Shown here piece after piece: positions 1 through 6,519 of a stretch of 7,321 nucleotides of DNA. This stretch comes from Burkholderiales bacterium (GTDB taxonomy: Bacteria > Pseudomonadota > Gammaproteobacteria > Burkholderiales > UBA11063), in contig JAJFBO010000046.1 of NCBI GenBank assembly GCA_020697025.1, forward strand, positions 1-7,321. Direction: 5' to 3'. The notes beneath the pieces were generated by a model that was given only the letters and a program-made list of their open reading frames with translations, made no database searches and was not told the origin of the DNA. The stretch's first letter is position 1. Every line of letters begins with the position of its first letter. A program made the position numbers and the translations under genes.

Positions 1-2
1 AT

Positions 3-1445
3 ATTAATATAACTAAAGGAGAAAAATTACACAAACTCATTGAAGTTTATGATTACATTGGATTTGATCCAAGAGGGGTGGGAAGCAGCACAAATTTAAG
101 TTGTCAGCTAGATGATTTTTATAAGCTTGAGCTACTGGCAACCCAGGATAGGAGTCAAACAAATTTTAATAATATCTATTACAATCAAGAACAAGATGCC
201 AAAGCTTGTCAAAAAAACATTTTAACCGCCTTTATAAATTCAGATGCTACTGCCCGGGATATGGATGGTTTGAGACAATTATTAGGTGATGAAAAATTAA
301 ATTATTATGGCTACTCATATGGTACATGGCTTGGCATCTGGTATGCAAGTTTATTTCCAGAACACGTTAATCATATGGTGTTGGATAGTTCTATAAATTT
401 CAATACTACATTGGTTGAAAACAACCAGGCGGTACCAATGCAATCTATATTTGATAATATGATAATTCCATATGCAGCATTACATCCAGAATTATTTAAT
501 CTGGGCGAATCAGTTGGCGAAATACAAAATATATTCTTTACCCTTGATATAAAGCTACAAACTGCTTTGAGTAATCAATTATACCTATATTTATTTAATC
601 AAAAAACAGCTGATAATGCTATAGAGTATTTAATGGCAGCTAAAGCAATTAATAAGATAGTTACTATTAATCCAAATATTTCTGAAGTACAACTTTTGCT
701 TACTTTGGAAAGTTATTCTTTCACTTCAGACGCAGAGATTAATGTTAGTACAGTAAATCTGGCTAAACAATTAGGAACTGCTTATATGCATCTAGTTAGT
801 GAAAGCCCGGTACCGGTTATTTTGGCACAAAACAGTAATGGCAATGATGCTGTCAATAAGTCAGTTACATGCAATGATGGGACAAATGTATCAACTCTAC
901 AAAGTTATTGGGATGGTATAATAGAACAGATTTATCTTATTGCCCCAGCTTACTTCCATGATCGGTATGAACAAAACTGTACCAGCGCCTGGAATGGCCC
1001 GACAGTTAATAAACCTGATACAGAAATGGCAAGCAAGATAAATAATATCTTGATGGTCCAAAACCAATATGATGCTGCGACAAATTTACAAGGTGCCTTA
1101 GCTACATTTAATATGCTTGGAAATGCAAGTCTAATTCTTAATACAAACAGCTATACCCATGGAGTATTTCCAACCGGGAAAAGCTGCGTTGATAATACAG
1201 TAGCAGATTATTTATTAAATCCTACTTCAAACAAACATTCTATGACAGTTTGTGAAGGTCAGGGCCTGCTTCCGAAAAATATAAGATTTGGCACTTCAGG
1301 CTCAAATAGCATTATAACTAAATTATCAGACAGGATAATAGAACAGTCCCGTCAGCCAATGAATGAAAACTATATTCCTGATGCTTACCCAGATCCAGAA
1401 CTGGCTAATCAACTAATTAATGATATTCATGAGCAAATACATTAA
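3..1445 (+). CDS. TAP-like alpha/beta-hydrolase (peptidase S33 family), 5' end outside window
   Basis: The frame is open to the left edge, so the gene starts upstream. A GTG at 78 is not the start: it is the Val inside GFDPRGVGSS, the strand-turn motif that normally precedes the nucleophile in tripeptidyl-aminopeptidase-like hydrolases. In visible numbering from base 3, the nucleophile elbow GYSYGT puts Ser at residue 105 (bases 315-317). The likely acid is Asp 357 in MVQNQYDAAT (1071-1073), and the catalytic His is in the THGVF segment (1158-1160). After the His comes the TAP C-terminal signature: a Cys, a YLLNPTS-like stretch, a second Cys and GLLP. All three catalytic residues are present, so it is probably active. 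Family members are usually exported and remove N-terminal peptides or hydrolyse esters; the signal peptide, if any, is upstream and the substrate cannot be read here. About 100 N-terminal residues are probably missing. Confidence 0.88.
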   Translation: MNITKGEKLHKLIEVYDYIGFDPRGVGSSTNLSCQLDDFYKLELLATQDRSQTNFNNIYYNQEQDAKACQKNILTAFINSDATARDMDGLRQLLGDEKLNYYGYSYGTWLGIWYASLFPEHVNHMVLDSSINFNTTLVENNQAVPMQSIFDNMIIPYAALHPELFNLGESVGEIQNIFFTLDIKLQTALSNQLYLYLFNQKTADNAIEYLMAAKAINKIVTINPNISEVQLLLTLESYSFTSDAEINVSTVNLAKQLGTAYMHLVSESPVPVILAQNSNGNDAVNKSVTCNDGTNVSTLQSYWDGIIEQIYLIAPAYFHDRYEQNCTSAWNGPTVNKPDTEMASKINNILMVQNQYDAATNLQGALATFNMLGNASLILNTNSYTHGVFPTGKSCVDNTVADYLLNPTSNKHSMTVCEGQGLLPKNIRFGTSGSNSIITKLSDRIIEQSRQPMNENYIPDAYPDPELANQLINDIHEQIH

Positions 1446-1458
1446 AAATGACACATAT

Positions 1459-1504
1459 AACCTTAGCCTAAATATTCAGGATTAAGTTTAGGGTTGTACT
1501 TTTC
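1459..1504 (+). terminator. Weak candidate terminator after the TAP-like hydrolase
   Basis: CCTAAA (1467-1472) can pair with TTTAGG (1487-1492) across a 14-base loop, and AACC/GGTT lies just outside but out of register. A short pyrimidine run (cttttctt) follows. The stem is only six mostly A-T pairs, so this is a tentative call. It is the only hairpin between the hydrolase stop and the next gene. Confidence 0.25.
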
Positions 1505-1523
1505 TTAAATTATAGTGCATAAT
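1494..1523 (+). promoter_or_regulatory. Possible promoter for the DUF3309-hemerythrin pair
   Basis: A TTGTAC box (1494-1499) and a CATAAT box (1518-1523) are separated by 18 bases, about 57 bases before the DUF3309 start. Both boxes depart from consensus, and in DNA this AT-rich such matches arise often, so confidence is low. Confidence 0.3.
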
Positions 1524-1579
1524 AGGGCCTTAATTAAAAAAATTAATAATTCACTTAAAATAATTTAGGAGGTAGAAAA

Positions 1580-1738
1580 ATGTCACTCACAACAATTTTA
1601 CTTATTGTCTTAATAATAATGTTAGTAGGAGCAGCTCCTACCTGGCCTTACAGCAAAGGTTGGGGGTACTATCCTAGCGGTGGGATAGGTCTAATTTTAA
1701 TTGTTATATTAATATTATTCTTAATGGGTAAAATTTAG
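1580..1738 (+). CDS. DUF3309 small membrane protein, 52 aa
   Basis: The ATG at 1580 follows a strong Shine-Dalgarno (TAGGAGGT, 1566-1573). The 52-residue product begins MSLTTILLIVLIIMLVGA, then has the polar centre PTWPYSKGWGYYPSGG and a second hydrophobic stretch ending FLMGKI. This two-helix hairpin with the PTWPYS-GWGY-PSGG loop matches DUF3309 along its full length. The family's role is unknown; members are short membrane proteins widespread in Proteobacteria. The hemerythrin starts 53 bases later with no clear terminator between, so the two are probably co-transcribed. That hints at an envelope or stress role, which is inference only. Confidence 0.88.
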   Translation: MSLTTILLIVLIIMLVGAAPTWPYSKGWGYYPSGGIGLILIVILILFLMGKI

Positions 1739-1791
1739 CTCTAAAATATTAACCAGTAAAGTAAATTTATAGTAATTAAAAAGGGGAAATC

Positions 1792-2223
1792 ATGAGTAAA
1801 CCATTTAAACTGCTTATTGAAGATCACAATAAAGTTAAAACATTAATCAAGGATATGCTTGCCTCTAGTTCTAAAGATAAAGCAAAGCGTAAAGAAATGT
1901 TGGCACAACTTAAACAAGAACTAAAACTTCATGAAAAGATTGAAGAGAAATATGTATATCCACCTATGGAAGAAAAAAAAGCTACACATGATATGACGCT
2001 TGAAGCTTATCAGGAACATCATGTAGTTGATGTGTTACTTGGAGAACTGGGGCATGTTGATGTTAGTGATGAAGATTGGAAAGCTAAATTAACAGTTTTA
2101 GAAGAAAATCTTACTCATCATATTAAAGAGGAAGAAACTGAGTTATTTGTAAAGGCTCAAAAAAACTTATCAAATGATGTTTTAAATCAGATGGAAAAAG
2201 ATATTGCAGAAGCTAAAAGATAA
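1792..2223 (+). CDS. Hemerythrin HHE domain protein, 143 aa
   Basis: The start is preceded by AAGGGG (1781-1786) at normal spacing. The product is a soluble, strongly charged four-helix protein without signal peptide or membrane segment. Candidate di-iron ligands lie in the expected HHE order: His12 (EDHNK), His47 and Glu51 (LHEKIEE, followed by YVYPP), His76/His77 (QEHHVVD) and His110 with Glu114 (HHIKEEETELF). Length and layout are normal for stand-alone bacterial HHE proteins, which bind a non-haem di-iron centre and are linked to oxygen, nitric oxide or oxidative-stress handling in the cytoplasm. The exact role here is not visible. It is the last gene before a strong terminator and is probably transcribed with DUF3309. 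Confidence 0.9.
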   Translation: MSKPFKLLIEDHNKVKTLIKDMLASSSKDKAKRKEMLAQLKQELKLHEKIEEKYVYPPMEEKKATHDMTLEAYQEHHVVDVLLGELGHVDVSDEDWKAKLTVLEENLTHHIKEEETELFVKAQKNLSNDVLNQMEKDIAEAKR

Positions 2224-2250
2224 GCTAAAGCAATATGCAACCAAAAAATT

Positions 2251-2286
2251 ATTGCCTATTTTTGTAAAAAAATAGGCAATTTTTAT
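2251..2286 (+). terminator. Intrinsic terminator after the hemerythrin gene
   Basis: A perfect 13-pair stem (arms 2251-2263 and 2268-2280, ATTGCCTATTTTT and its complement) closes a four-base GTAA loop and is followed at once by TTTT. It lies 27 bases after the hemerythrin stop. The T/A-rich lower arms could make it work in both directions. Confidence 0.85.
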
Positions 2287-2289
2287 AAT
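2262..2289 (+). promoter_or_regulatory. Candidate promoter overlapping the hemerythrin terminator
   Basis: TTGTAA (2262-2267) covers the terminator loop, and a perfect TATAAT (2284-2289) sits on its U-tract, with a 16-base spacer. Transcription would start near 2296, about 24 bases before the next ATG, giving the holin-like/lipoprotein pair its own promoter. The -10 is convincing; the -35 matches four of six positions. Confidence 0.45.
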
Positions 2290-2319
2290 AATTTTAAACA
2301 ATTTATTAAAGGATCTATT

Positions 2320-2652
2320 ATGGAAAAATCTAAAGATATTTTTTCTATTATTATAAGTATAATAGAAAAACTTGTACTACTTTATGTAGAACATATAAAC
2401 CGTCCAACATTAGCTGACAGACTAAACCGTATTGCTGCTTCAATAGTTAAAGGCGGGTTGTTATTTATATTAATATTAATATCTGCTACTACTATATGGT
2501 GGGGTGGAATGGCTTTATTATTTATATATTTACAGCTTCATCTAATTACTATTATTCCAGCAATTTTAATTATTATTGGTATTAATATTCTTGCTTTATT
2601 AATCACTATAACATTACTTTTAAAACTAAAAAATAAACATTTCCCTAATTGA
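2320..2652 (+). CDS. Small two-helix membrane protein, holin-X/DUF1469-like
   Basis: The ATG at 2320 has AAAGG (2308-2312) at good spacing. The 110-residue product has an amphipathic N-terminal part (to about residue 30), a basic stretch RPTLADRLNRIAAS (28-41), then two long hydrophobic segments at about 46-72 and 76-101, and a basic tail LKLKNKHFPN. This layout resembles the phage_holin_3_6 (Actinobacterial Holin-X)/DUF1469 group. Those are often ordinary chromosomal inner-membrane proteins despite the name, and no phage genes surround this one. I recognise no diagnostic residue motif, so the family call rests on architecture. The lipoprotein hydrolase starts 21 bases after the stop, so the two form an operon. 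Confidence 0.6.
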   Translation: MEKSKDIFSIIISIIEKLVLLYVEHINRPTLADRLNRIAASIVKGGLLFILILISATTIWWGGMALLFIYLQLHLITIIPAILIIIGINILALLITITLLLKLKNKHFPN

Positions 2653-2673
2653 TATTATTTAAGAAAGAAGCTC

Positions 2674-4179
2674 ATGAAAATTTTATTACCTATGGCCTTA
2701 TTATCGGCTGTTGTACTTACTGGATGTGGAGCAGGTGGAATAATTAATCCGCAGCCTACTAGTAACATTCCTATTGAATCAACTTCAACTTCTGCTAATC
2801 CAGGTACCTTGGAAGCATTTCAAAGTGCTGTAAATTATACAACGGATTATTTAAAAAATAGTGTATTAGAACAAATTTGTCCGAAAGGTACTCCTGCTGA
2901 CAGATGTGAAATTAATAAAGCTAACCTGCTATCAGATTTTAATTTTAATTTAGACCAAATTACTAATGGCTATAAAGTATCGGCTTATACCATTCAGTAT
3001 AATACTCCTGGTGTTAAAAATGAAAACAGGTCTGTTAGTGGTGGTGTTTTAATACCACAAATAGATGCAAGTCAAATTAAAGGAATAGTTTTATATTATC
3101 ATGGAACAAGATTAAGTAAGTATAATGTTCCTTCTTGTTACAAATATAGCCAGGCACAATTAAAATACTGCCTGTATAATAGTTCTAACGATGGAGAAAC
3201 TCTAGGTGGTGTATTAGCTTCACAGGGTTATATTGTAGTAATGCCTGATTATATAGGCCAGGGTTATGATAATGTAGTATTACATCCATATGTTTTATAC
3301 GCTAAAGAGAATGCAACAAGCGGACTTAATATGCTGATTGCTACAAAAGCATTACTTACTAACTTGCAAATAGGAAATATTAGCAATAATTTATATATTA
3401 CAGGTTATTCGGAGGGCGGTGCGTATGCGCTTTGGACTTCAAAACTTGTACAGGATACATCTAGCAATTTCTTGCAAAATAATAACTTAAATCTTAAGAA
3501 TACAGTTGGATTATCAGGTGCTTATGATCTGGTAAATGCCCAGCTTCCGATGGAAACAGCTAATCTTAAAGTTGGTGATCAATTTAATATTGGCGATCAG
3601 GCTATTGCTGGTATAGCGAAACCTCTTTTAACCGGGTATTTATTAAGCTCATATGGTTTCTATGATTTAAATCAGACTTATACCTCATTAATGACAAATG
3701 CATTTTTAGCTTGTCGCACATGCTTAATTAGCGGTAATAATCTTACTACTCCTGATTTATTTACTGTTCATGGTAATCCGGAGCTTACTGATGCAAATAT
3801 AACTCTTTATCTTACAACAGCAGCTGCTACTACAGGATATGGAAATGGTAATAATTCGGCTAAGGCTTTAATTGCAGATGGACTGTTAGAAAATTCGCAG
3901 TTTGTGAATTCATTAACTGCTAATTCCATAAATACCTGGTCTGGCGGCACATCGCCTATTAGTCTAGTATACCTGAATAAGGATTCTGTAGTAACTAACC
4001 TAAACTCTATTAATGCTTATAGCCAGATAACTAATCCTTCTAAAGCAGCAATTGTGGTAGATACTGAAAGGTATAAGTATGGTAATGAGATTGATCAAAA
4101 CGTTAAACCTTTTGATCATGCACAATCAAATATTATCGAGTTAATTGCTGCGTTAAAACAATTTAATACTACTCCTTAA
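2674..4179 (+). CDS. Lipoprotein alpha/beta-hydrolase (secretory lipase/prolyl-oligopeptidase-like), 501 aa
   Basis: The N-terminus is a lipoprotein signal: basic MK, a hydrophobic stretch and the lipobox LTGC, with Cys18 as the lipidated residue. The mature protein is therefore anchored in the envelope, probably at the outer membrane because Gly rather than Asp follows the Cys. A low-complexity Ser/Thr/Pro linker (about 27-44) comes before the fold. The catalytic domain shows the oxyanion segment YYHGT (141-145), MPDYIGQGY (190-198) and the nucleophile elbow TGYSEGG with Ser246 (codon 3409-3411). The likely acid is Asp437 in YLNKDSVV and the likely His is 482 in PFDHAQSN, so the triad looks complete. 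Extra cysteines (70, 78, 155, 166, 347, 350) may form disulphides. It is probably an esterase, lipase or peptidase acting outside the cytoplasm; the substrate is unknown. The start has a modest RBS (AAGAAAG). Confidence 0.85.
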   Translation: MKILLPMALLSAVVLTGCGAGGIINPQPTSNIPIESTSTSANPGTLEAFQSAVNYTTDYLKNSVLEQICPKGTPADRCEINKANLLSDFNFNLDQITNGYKVSAYTIQYNTPGVKNENRSVSGGVLIPQIDASQIKGIVLYYHGTRLSKYNVPSCYKYSQAQLKYCLYNSSNDGETLGGVLASQGYIVVMPDYIGQGYDNVVLHPYVLYAKENATSGLNMLIATKALLTNLQIGNISNNLYITGYSEGGAYALWTSKLVQDTSSNFLQNNNLNLKNTVGLSGAYDLVNAQLPMETANLKVGDQFNIGDQAIAGIAKPLLTGYLLSSYGFYDLNQTYTSLMTNAFLACRTCLISGNNLTTPDLFTVHGNPELTDANITLYLTTAAATTGYGNGNNSAKALIADGLLENSQFVNSLTANSINTWSGGTSPISLVYLNKDSVVTNLNSINAYSQITNPSKAAIVVDTERYKYGNEIDQNVKPFDHAQSNIIELIAALKQFNTTP

Positions 4180-4189
4180 TATTCAGAAT

Positions 4190-4218
4190 TAGCACTTTTT
4201 ACGCGTAATCCAGTGCTA
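4190..4218. repeat. Hairpin with internal palindrome after the lipoprotein gene
   Basis: TAGCAC (4190-4195) pairs with GTGCTA (4213-4218). Between them lies the perfect 10-base palindrome TTACGCGTAA (4199-4208). It sits 10 bases after the lipoprotein stop and just before the true terminator, so it may protect the 3' end of the message or be chance. Confidence 0.4.
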
Positions 4219-4225
4219 TGAACAA

Positions 4226-4266
4226 TAGGAGGTCTTATTCTTAGGCCTCCTACATATTATTTTTTC
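4226..4266 (+). terminator. Intrinsic terminator of the holin-like/lipoprotein operon
   Basis: A ten-pair stem (TAGGAGGTCT at 4226-4235 with AGGCCTCCTA at 4243-4252, one G-T wobble) closes a seven-base loop. A T-run follows a few bases later (4260-4265). It lies about 46 bases after the lipoprotein stop. The T-run is offset from the stem, which may weaken it. Confidence 0.7.
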
Positions 4267-4296
4267 AAATCCATGCAAATAAAATCCTAAGCTTAG

Positions 4297-4449
4297 TTAT
4301 GATAAAATAGAAATTAAATTAATAATTTTGTCCTTTATATATAAATTATTAAGCCTATGCCACGCTTCCATATCAGCTGGTTCAATCCAGTTATAATTTA
4401 TAGCTTGCCACAATCTGAAACTGGGTATTTTTGCTAAAAGGGTAAGATT
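4297..4449 (-). pseudogene. Possible C-terminal remnant of an unidentified gene
   Basis: On the - strand a stop-free stretch of 50 codons ends with TAA at 4297-4299. It has no usable start codon and no ribosome binding site. The translation is gene-like, with segments such as FRLWQAINYNWIEPADME and AWHRLNNLY including three Trp, rather than the Lys/Asn/Ile-rich text expected from random AT-rich DNA. I do not recognise a family. It lies downstream of the esterase remnant on the same strand, so it may be another decayed neighbour. An open stretch this long can also arise by chance. Confidence 0.3.
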
Positions 4450-4461
4450 TTAATTAAATTT

Positions 4462-4486
4462 TATAATAAAATATTTTTTTATTATA
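4462..4486. repeat. A/T-only inverted repeat
   Basis: TATAATAAAA (4462-4471) is the exact complement of TTTTATTATA (4477-4486) across a five-base loop. It lies just beyond the 3' end of the esterase remnant. It may be a weak bidirectional terminator or only a product of base composition. Confidence 0.35.
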
Positions 4487-4528
4487 GTAATTTAGTTGGT
4501 TAATAAAAAGTGCGTCGGAGGTGCGTTA

Positions 4529-4927
4529 TCATGTATAATCAATATGGATCATAGCATCAAATTGTAGAGATGGCTTTGCTTTATAATAGTGGCTTACCCG
4601 CTCTGTTTCAGGTCTGTAAATTACCCCAATTGCTCGTTGTAGTTTTGGAATACTAAATAATTTGTGAATTTCTGAATGCATATTAAAATAAATCAAAAAA
4701 TTTTTAATAGCTTGTGAGTGAAATAAATATTCATAGCTATCGGGCAGTCCAGGATTAATTGTTTTAAATTTAGGCCTTTCATTCCAATTGTCTGCGGTAG
4801 TAACCGTTCCGGCATAGGTTGAAAAACCTAACGAAAAACTATCATTTGGGTAAGTTTCTTTTATTAATTGTCCAAGATTTAATTCTCCTCTGTGCGACAT
4901 CTCCGTCGCTTTAGAATTTCCAAGATG
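4529..4927 (-). pseudogene. Erythromycin esterase family protein, C-terminal fragment
   Basis: Read on the - strand, this stretch matches the C-terminal third of the erythromycin esterase family (COG2312). It contains HLGNSKATEMSHRGELNLGQ, then GFSTYAGTVTTADNW, PGLPDSYEYLFH, and AIGVIYRPETERVSHY followed by FDAMIHID. Homology starts abruptly at HLG, which corresponds to the second His of the family AHN-x-H-x-G motif. Everything before it is missing, including the N-terminal catalytic His and any phosphoribosyltransferase domain such proteins may carry. The frame stays open to an ATG at 5039-5041, but those first 38 codons are antisense to the LLM remnant and have no family resemblance. The protein also stops a few residues short of the usual C-terminus (IHIDYT then TGA). 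It cannot be functional. Confidence 0.8.
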
Positions 4928-5703
4928 TTTGATCTTTCCTTTGGTATTGTAACTGCTCCTATTTCTCGTTATCACCCGGTTATCATTGCTCAAAATATAG
5001 CACACTGTCAAATATGTACGAAGATAGATTATGGGTTGCATTTGGTAGCGGGCAATTGCTTAATGAGCATGTTGTTTCAAACAGCTGGCCAATTAAAGAA
5101 GAACGAAATGTTCGCTTAAAAGAAGCCATATATATTATAAAATCTTTACTTACCGGACAAGAATTTACTTATTAAGGTAAATTCTTTAATGTTTTTAGAG
5201 CTAAGCTCTATACTTTGCCTAAAACTATGCCAAAGCTGTTATGCGCATGCCTCTCGCCTGAGTCTGCCTATTCTTTGGCACAAGAAGTTGATGGTATAAT
5301 TACTACTTCTAAGCCTTTAGGTGAACAAAAAGAATTTATTAAAGCCTTTAAAAGTGGCGGCGGTAAATTGAACACCTTATATTTACAGTCTATTATTTCT
5401 TATGCAGCGTCAGAAGAGATTACTACTAATGAAGCCTGGTTTAATTGGCGACATGCTGTTCTTGGTACAAAGTTATTGTCAGAAATACGCCTACCAGAAG
5501 ACTTTGATAGCGCAGTTGAGAAAACACCAGTAAATCAAATTAAGGATGTAGTACGTATTTCTTCTGAGGTTAAACAACATATTGAATGGTTAAGAGAAGA
5601 TATCAATTTAGGATTTGAACACATCTATATTCAAAGTGTAGCGCATAGCCAAGAACAAACACTAAGTTTTTACGGCAAACACGTGTTGCCTTATTTTACC
5701 TAG
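4928..5703 (+). pseudogene. LLM-class flavin-dependent oxidoreductase (TIGR03885-like), decayed
   Basis: Three pieces join into one bacterial-luciferase-like protein. Piece one (from 4928, frame of 4892) reads LSFGIVTAPISRYHPVIIAQ. At about 5002 one base is missing, and the next frame reads on as TLSNMYEDRLWVAFGSGQL, LNEHV and WPIKEERNVRLKEAIYI. At 5173-5175 an in-frame TAA falls where the family usually has a residue before GKFFNV; CAA to TAA is a likely change. The rest runs AKLYTLPKTMP, DGIITTSKP, FKSGGGKLNTLYLQS, LGFEHIYIQSVAHSQEQ and ends YGKHVLPYFT, the normal C-terminus of the TIGR03885 FMN-dependent subgroup. About 70 N-terminal residues are absent and are replaced by the esterase remnant on the other strand. 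An ATG at 5227 lies inside the old gene with no ribosome site. The gene is dead by truncation, frameshift and nonsense codon. Confidence 0.8.
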
Positions 5704-5808
5704 CCTTATAATCTTAAATGCCTCAAATTGATCTTTATCCCACTATGCTAGGTTTTAACCCTAAATATTTTTACTAATTTTTAAGTAAATCATTAATTAT
5801 AGTAGAGC

Positions 5809-5814
5809 TATAAT
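5809..5814 (+). promoter_or_regulatory. Candidate -10 box for the DUF6496 gene
   Basis: A perfect TATAAT (5809-5814) lies 30 bases before the ATG, which would place transcription start near 5821. I see no good -35 at the right distance, so this is tentative. Confidence 0.35.
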
Positions 5815-5844
5815 TGCTCATCTTAATCAAGAAGGGGAGATCTT

Positions 5845-6021
5845 ATGACAAAATATAGTAAAACTGCTCAAGATGAAGTAAAAAAAGAAATGCATGAGTA
5901 TAAAGAAGGTAAGGCTCATAGTGGAAAAGGTGGCGTAAAAGTTAAAAGTAAAAAACAAGCGGTAGCTATTGGGCTATCCAAAGCTCGTAAAAAAGGTGCC
6001 AAAGTTCCTGATAAAAAATAG
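5845..6021 (+). CDS. DUF6496 small basic protein, 58 aa
   Basis: The ATG at 5845 has a strong Shine-Dalgarno (AAGGGGAG, 5832-5839). The 58-residue product begins MTKYSKTAQDEVKKEMHEYK, continues EGKAHSGKGGVKVKSKKQAV and ends AIGLSKARKKGAKVPDKK. That is the DUF6496 pattern: K-x-MHE-x-K-GK, then a SGKGGKKVKSKKQA-IAIGLS-ARKKG-like block, over its whole length. About a third of the residues are Lys or Arg, with no membrane segment or signal, so it is cytoplasmic and may bind nucleic acid; the function is unknown. It looks intact, unlike everything around it, and is a single-gene unit: decayed sequence lies on both sides. Confidence 0.85.
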   Translation: MTKYSKTAQDEVKKEMHEYKEGKAHSGKGGVKVKSKKQAVAIGLSKARKKGAKVPDKK

Positions 6022-6365
6022 GTTTAAAGTCTGTAAACGCTTCTTTGACTGGCTTGAATTAGGTTCAATTAATCTTGAATAGTGAGTTAAGGCAAATGCT
6101 GCTAGATCTCTAATTTACTTAATTCGGTAGCCAGTTCCTGCCCAATTTTTAAATAGATATAAGTGTAATTACAACTGTGGTACTAAGACTAACTTTATTA
6201 CCTTAGAGCGCCTATACTCGTACAAAAACATAGCATTTGCAACGCTTTGAAGAATTATTTGATATTTTGTATTGAAAGATAATTTGATTATAAAGTCTTA
6301 ACATAACAATTAAATATCCATTTTGAACTATCCAAAATCAAGGTGGTTCTAAATAATTTGTATAG
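6022..6365. other. Gap without intact gene; possible degraded - strand coding text
   Basis: No start codon with a ribosome site opens a useful frame on either strand. On the - strand two short stop-free stretches overlap in different frames. One runs 6297 to 6169 (42 codons, including VANAMFLYEYRRSK and ending LVPQL). The other ends at 6102-6104 (about 26 codons, including YIYLKIGQELATELSKLEI). Read together they could be one frameshifted gene end, but I recognise no family and chance is possible. I see no tRNA, terminator or repeat of note here. Confidence 0.3.
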
Positions 6366-6512
6366 TCAATATGTATTACAGGTAGCAGCTCCGGGCATGT
6401 TTTTTGTAGTAGTCCAGACAGAATTGGCATCTTCAGTCAGCTTAAACTCAAGCTTAGTAGTCTGGGCTGTTTCAATTACAAGATAAGAAATAGGAACAGA
6501 CTTGGTTACACC
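6366..6512 (-). pseudogene. C-terminal tail of an unidentified, possibly secreted or pilin-like protein
   Basis: The - strand carries about 48 gene-like codons ending in TGA (6366-6368). They include VTKSVPISYLVIETAQTT, KLEFKLTEDANSVWTTT and a final KNMPGAATCNTY. Alternating beta-strand text, one Trp and a Cys close to the C-terminus recall type IV pilin or other exported protein tails, but the usual pilin W-x-C pattern is not clear, so I give no family. The frame stays open up to 6554, where it runs antisense through the recombinase fragment; that part is probably unrelated. There is no start codon or ribosome site, so this is a broken 3' end left by rearrangement. Confidence 0.35.
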
Positions 6513-6519
6513 ACTGGTG

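Noticed and set aside
78..80. GTG at 78 as start of the first hydrolase
   Set aside because: It codes the Val of the conserved DPRGVG motif, and the frame is open to the window edge.
4497..4530. Repeated CGCAC units just after the esterase stop as a terminator
   Set aside because: They are direct, not inverted, repeats and cannot form a stem.
4928..5041. N-terminal 38 codons of the - strand open frame starting at 5041
   Set aside because: They are the antisense of conserved LLM text and show no esterase resemblance, so the esterase fragment was ended at 4927.
4892..5119. 75-codon + strand open frame with ATG at 4892
   Set aside because: Its start is antisense to the esterase remnant, its middle is the first LLM piece, and its end is out of frame after the one-base loss near 5002. 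It is a chimera of remnants, not a gene.
6022..6038. GTTTA/TAAAC hairpin after DUF6496 as a terminator
   Set aside because: Five A/T-rich pairs with no following T-run.
6092..6240. Inverted pair GCAAATGCT (6092-6100) and AGCATTTGC (6232-6240), considered as ends of a small mobile element
   Set aside because: Nine bases only, the match does not extend, and no target duplication is seen; chance is enough to explain it.
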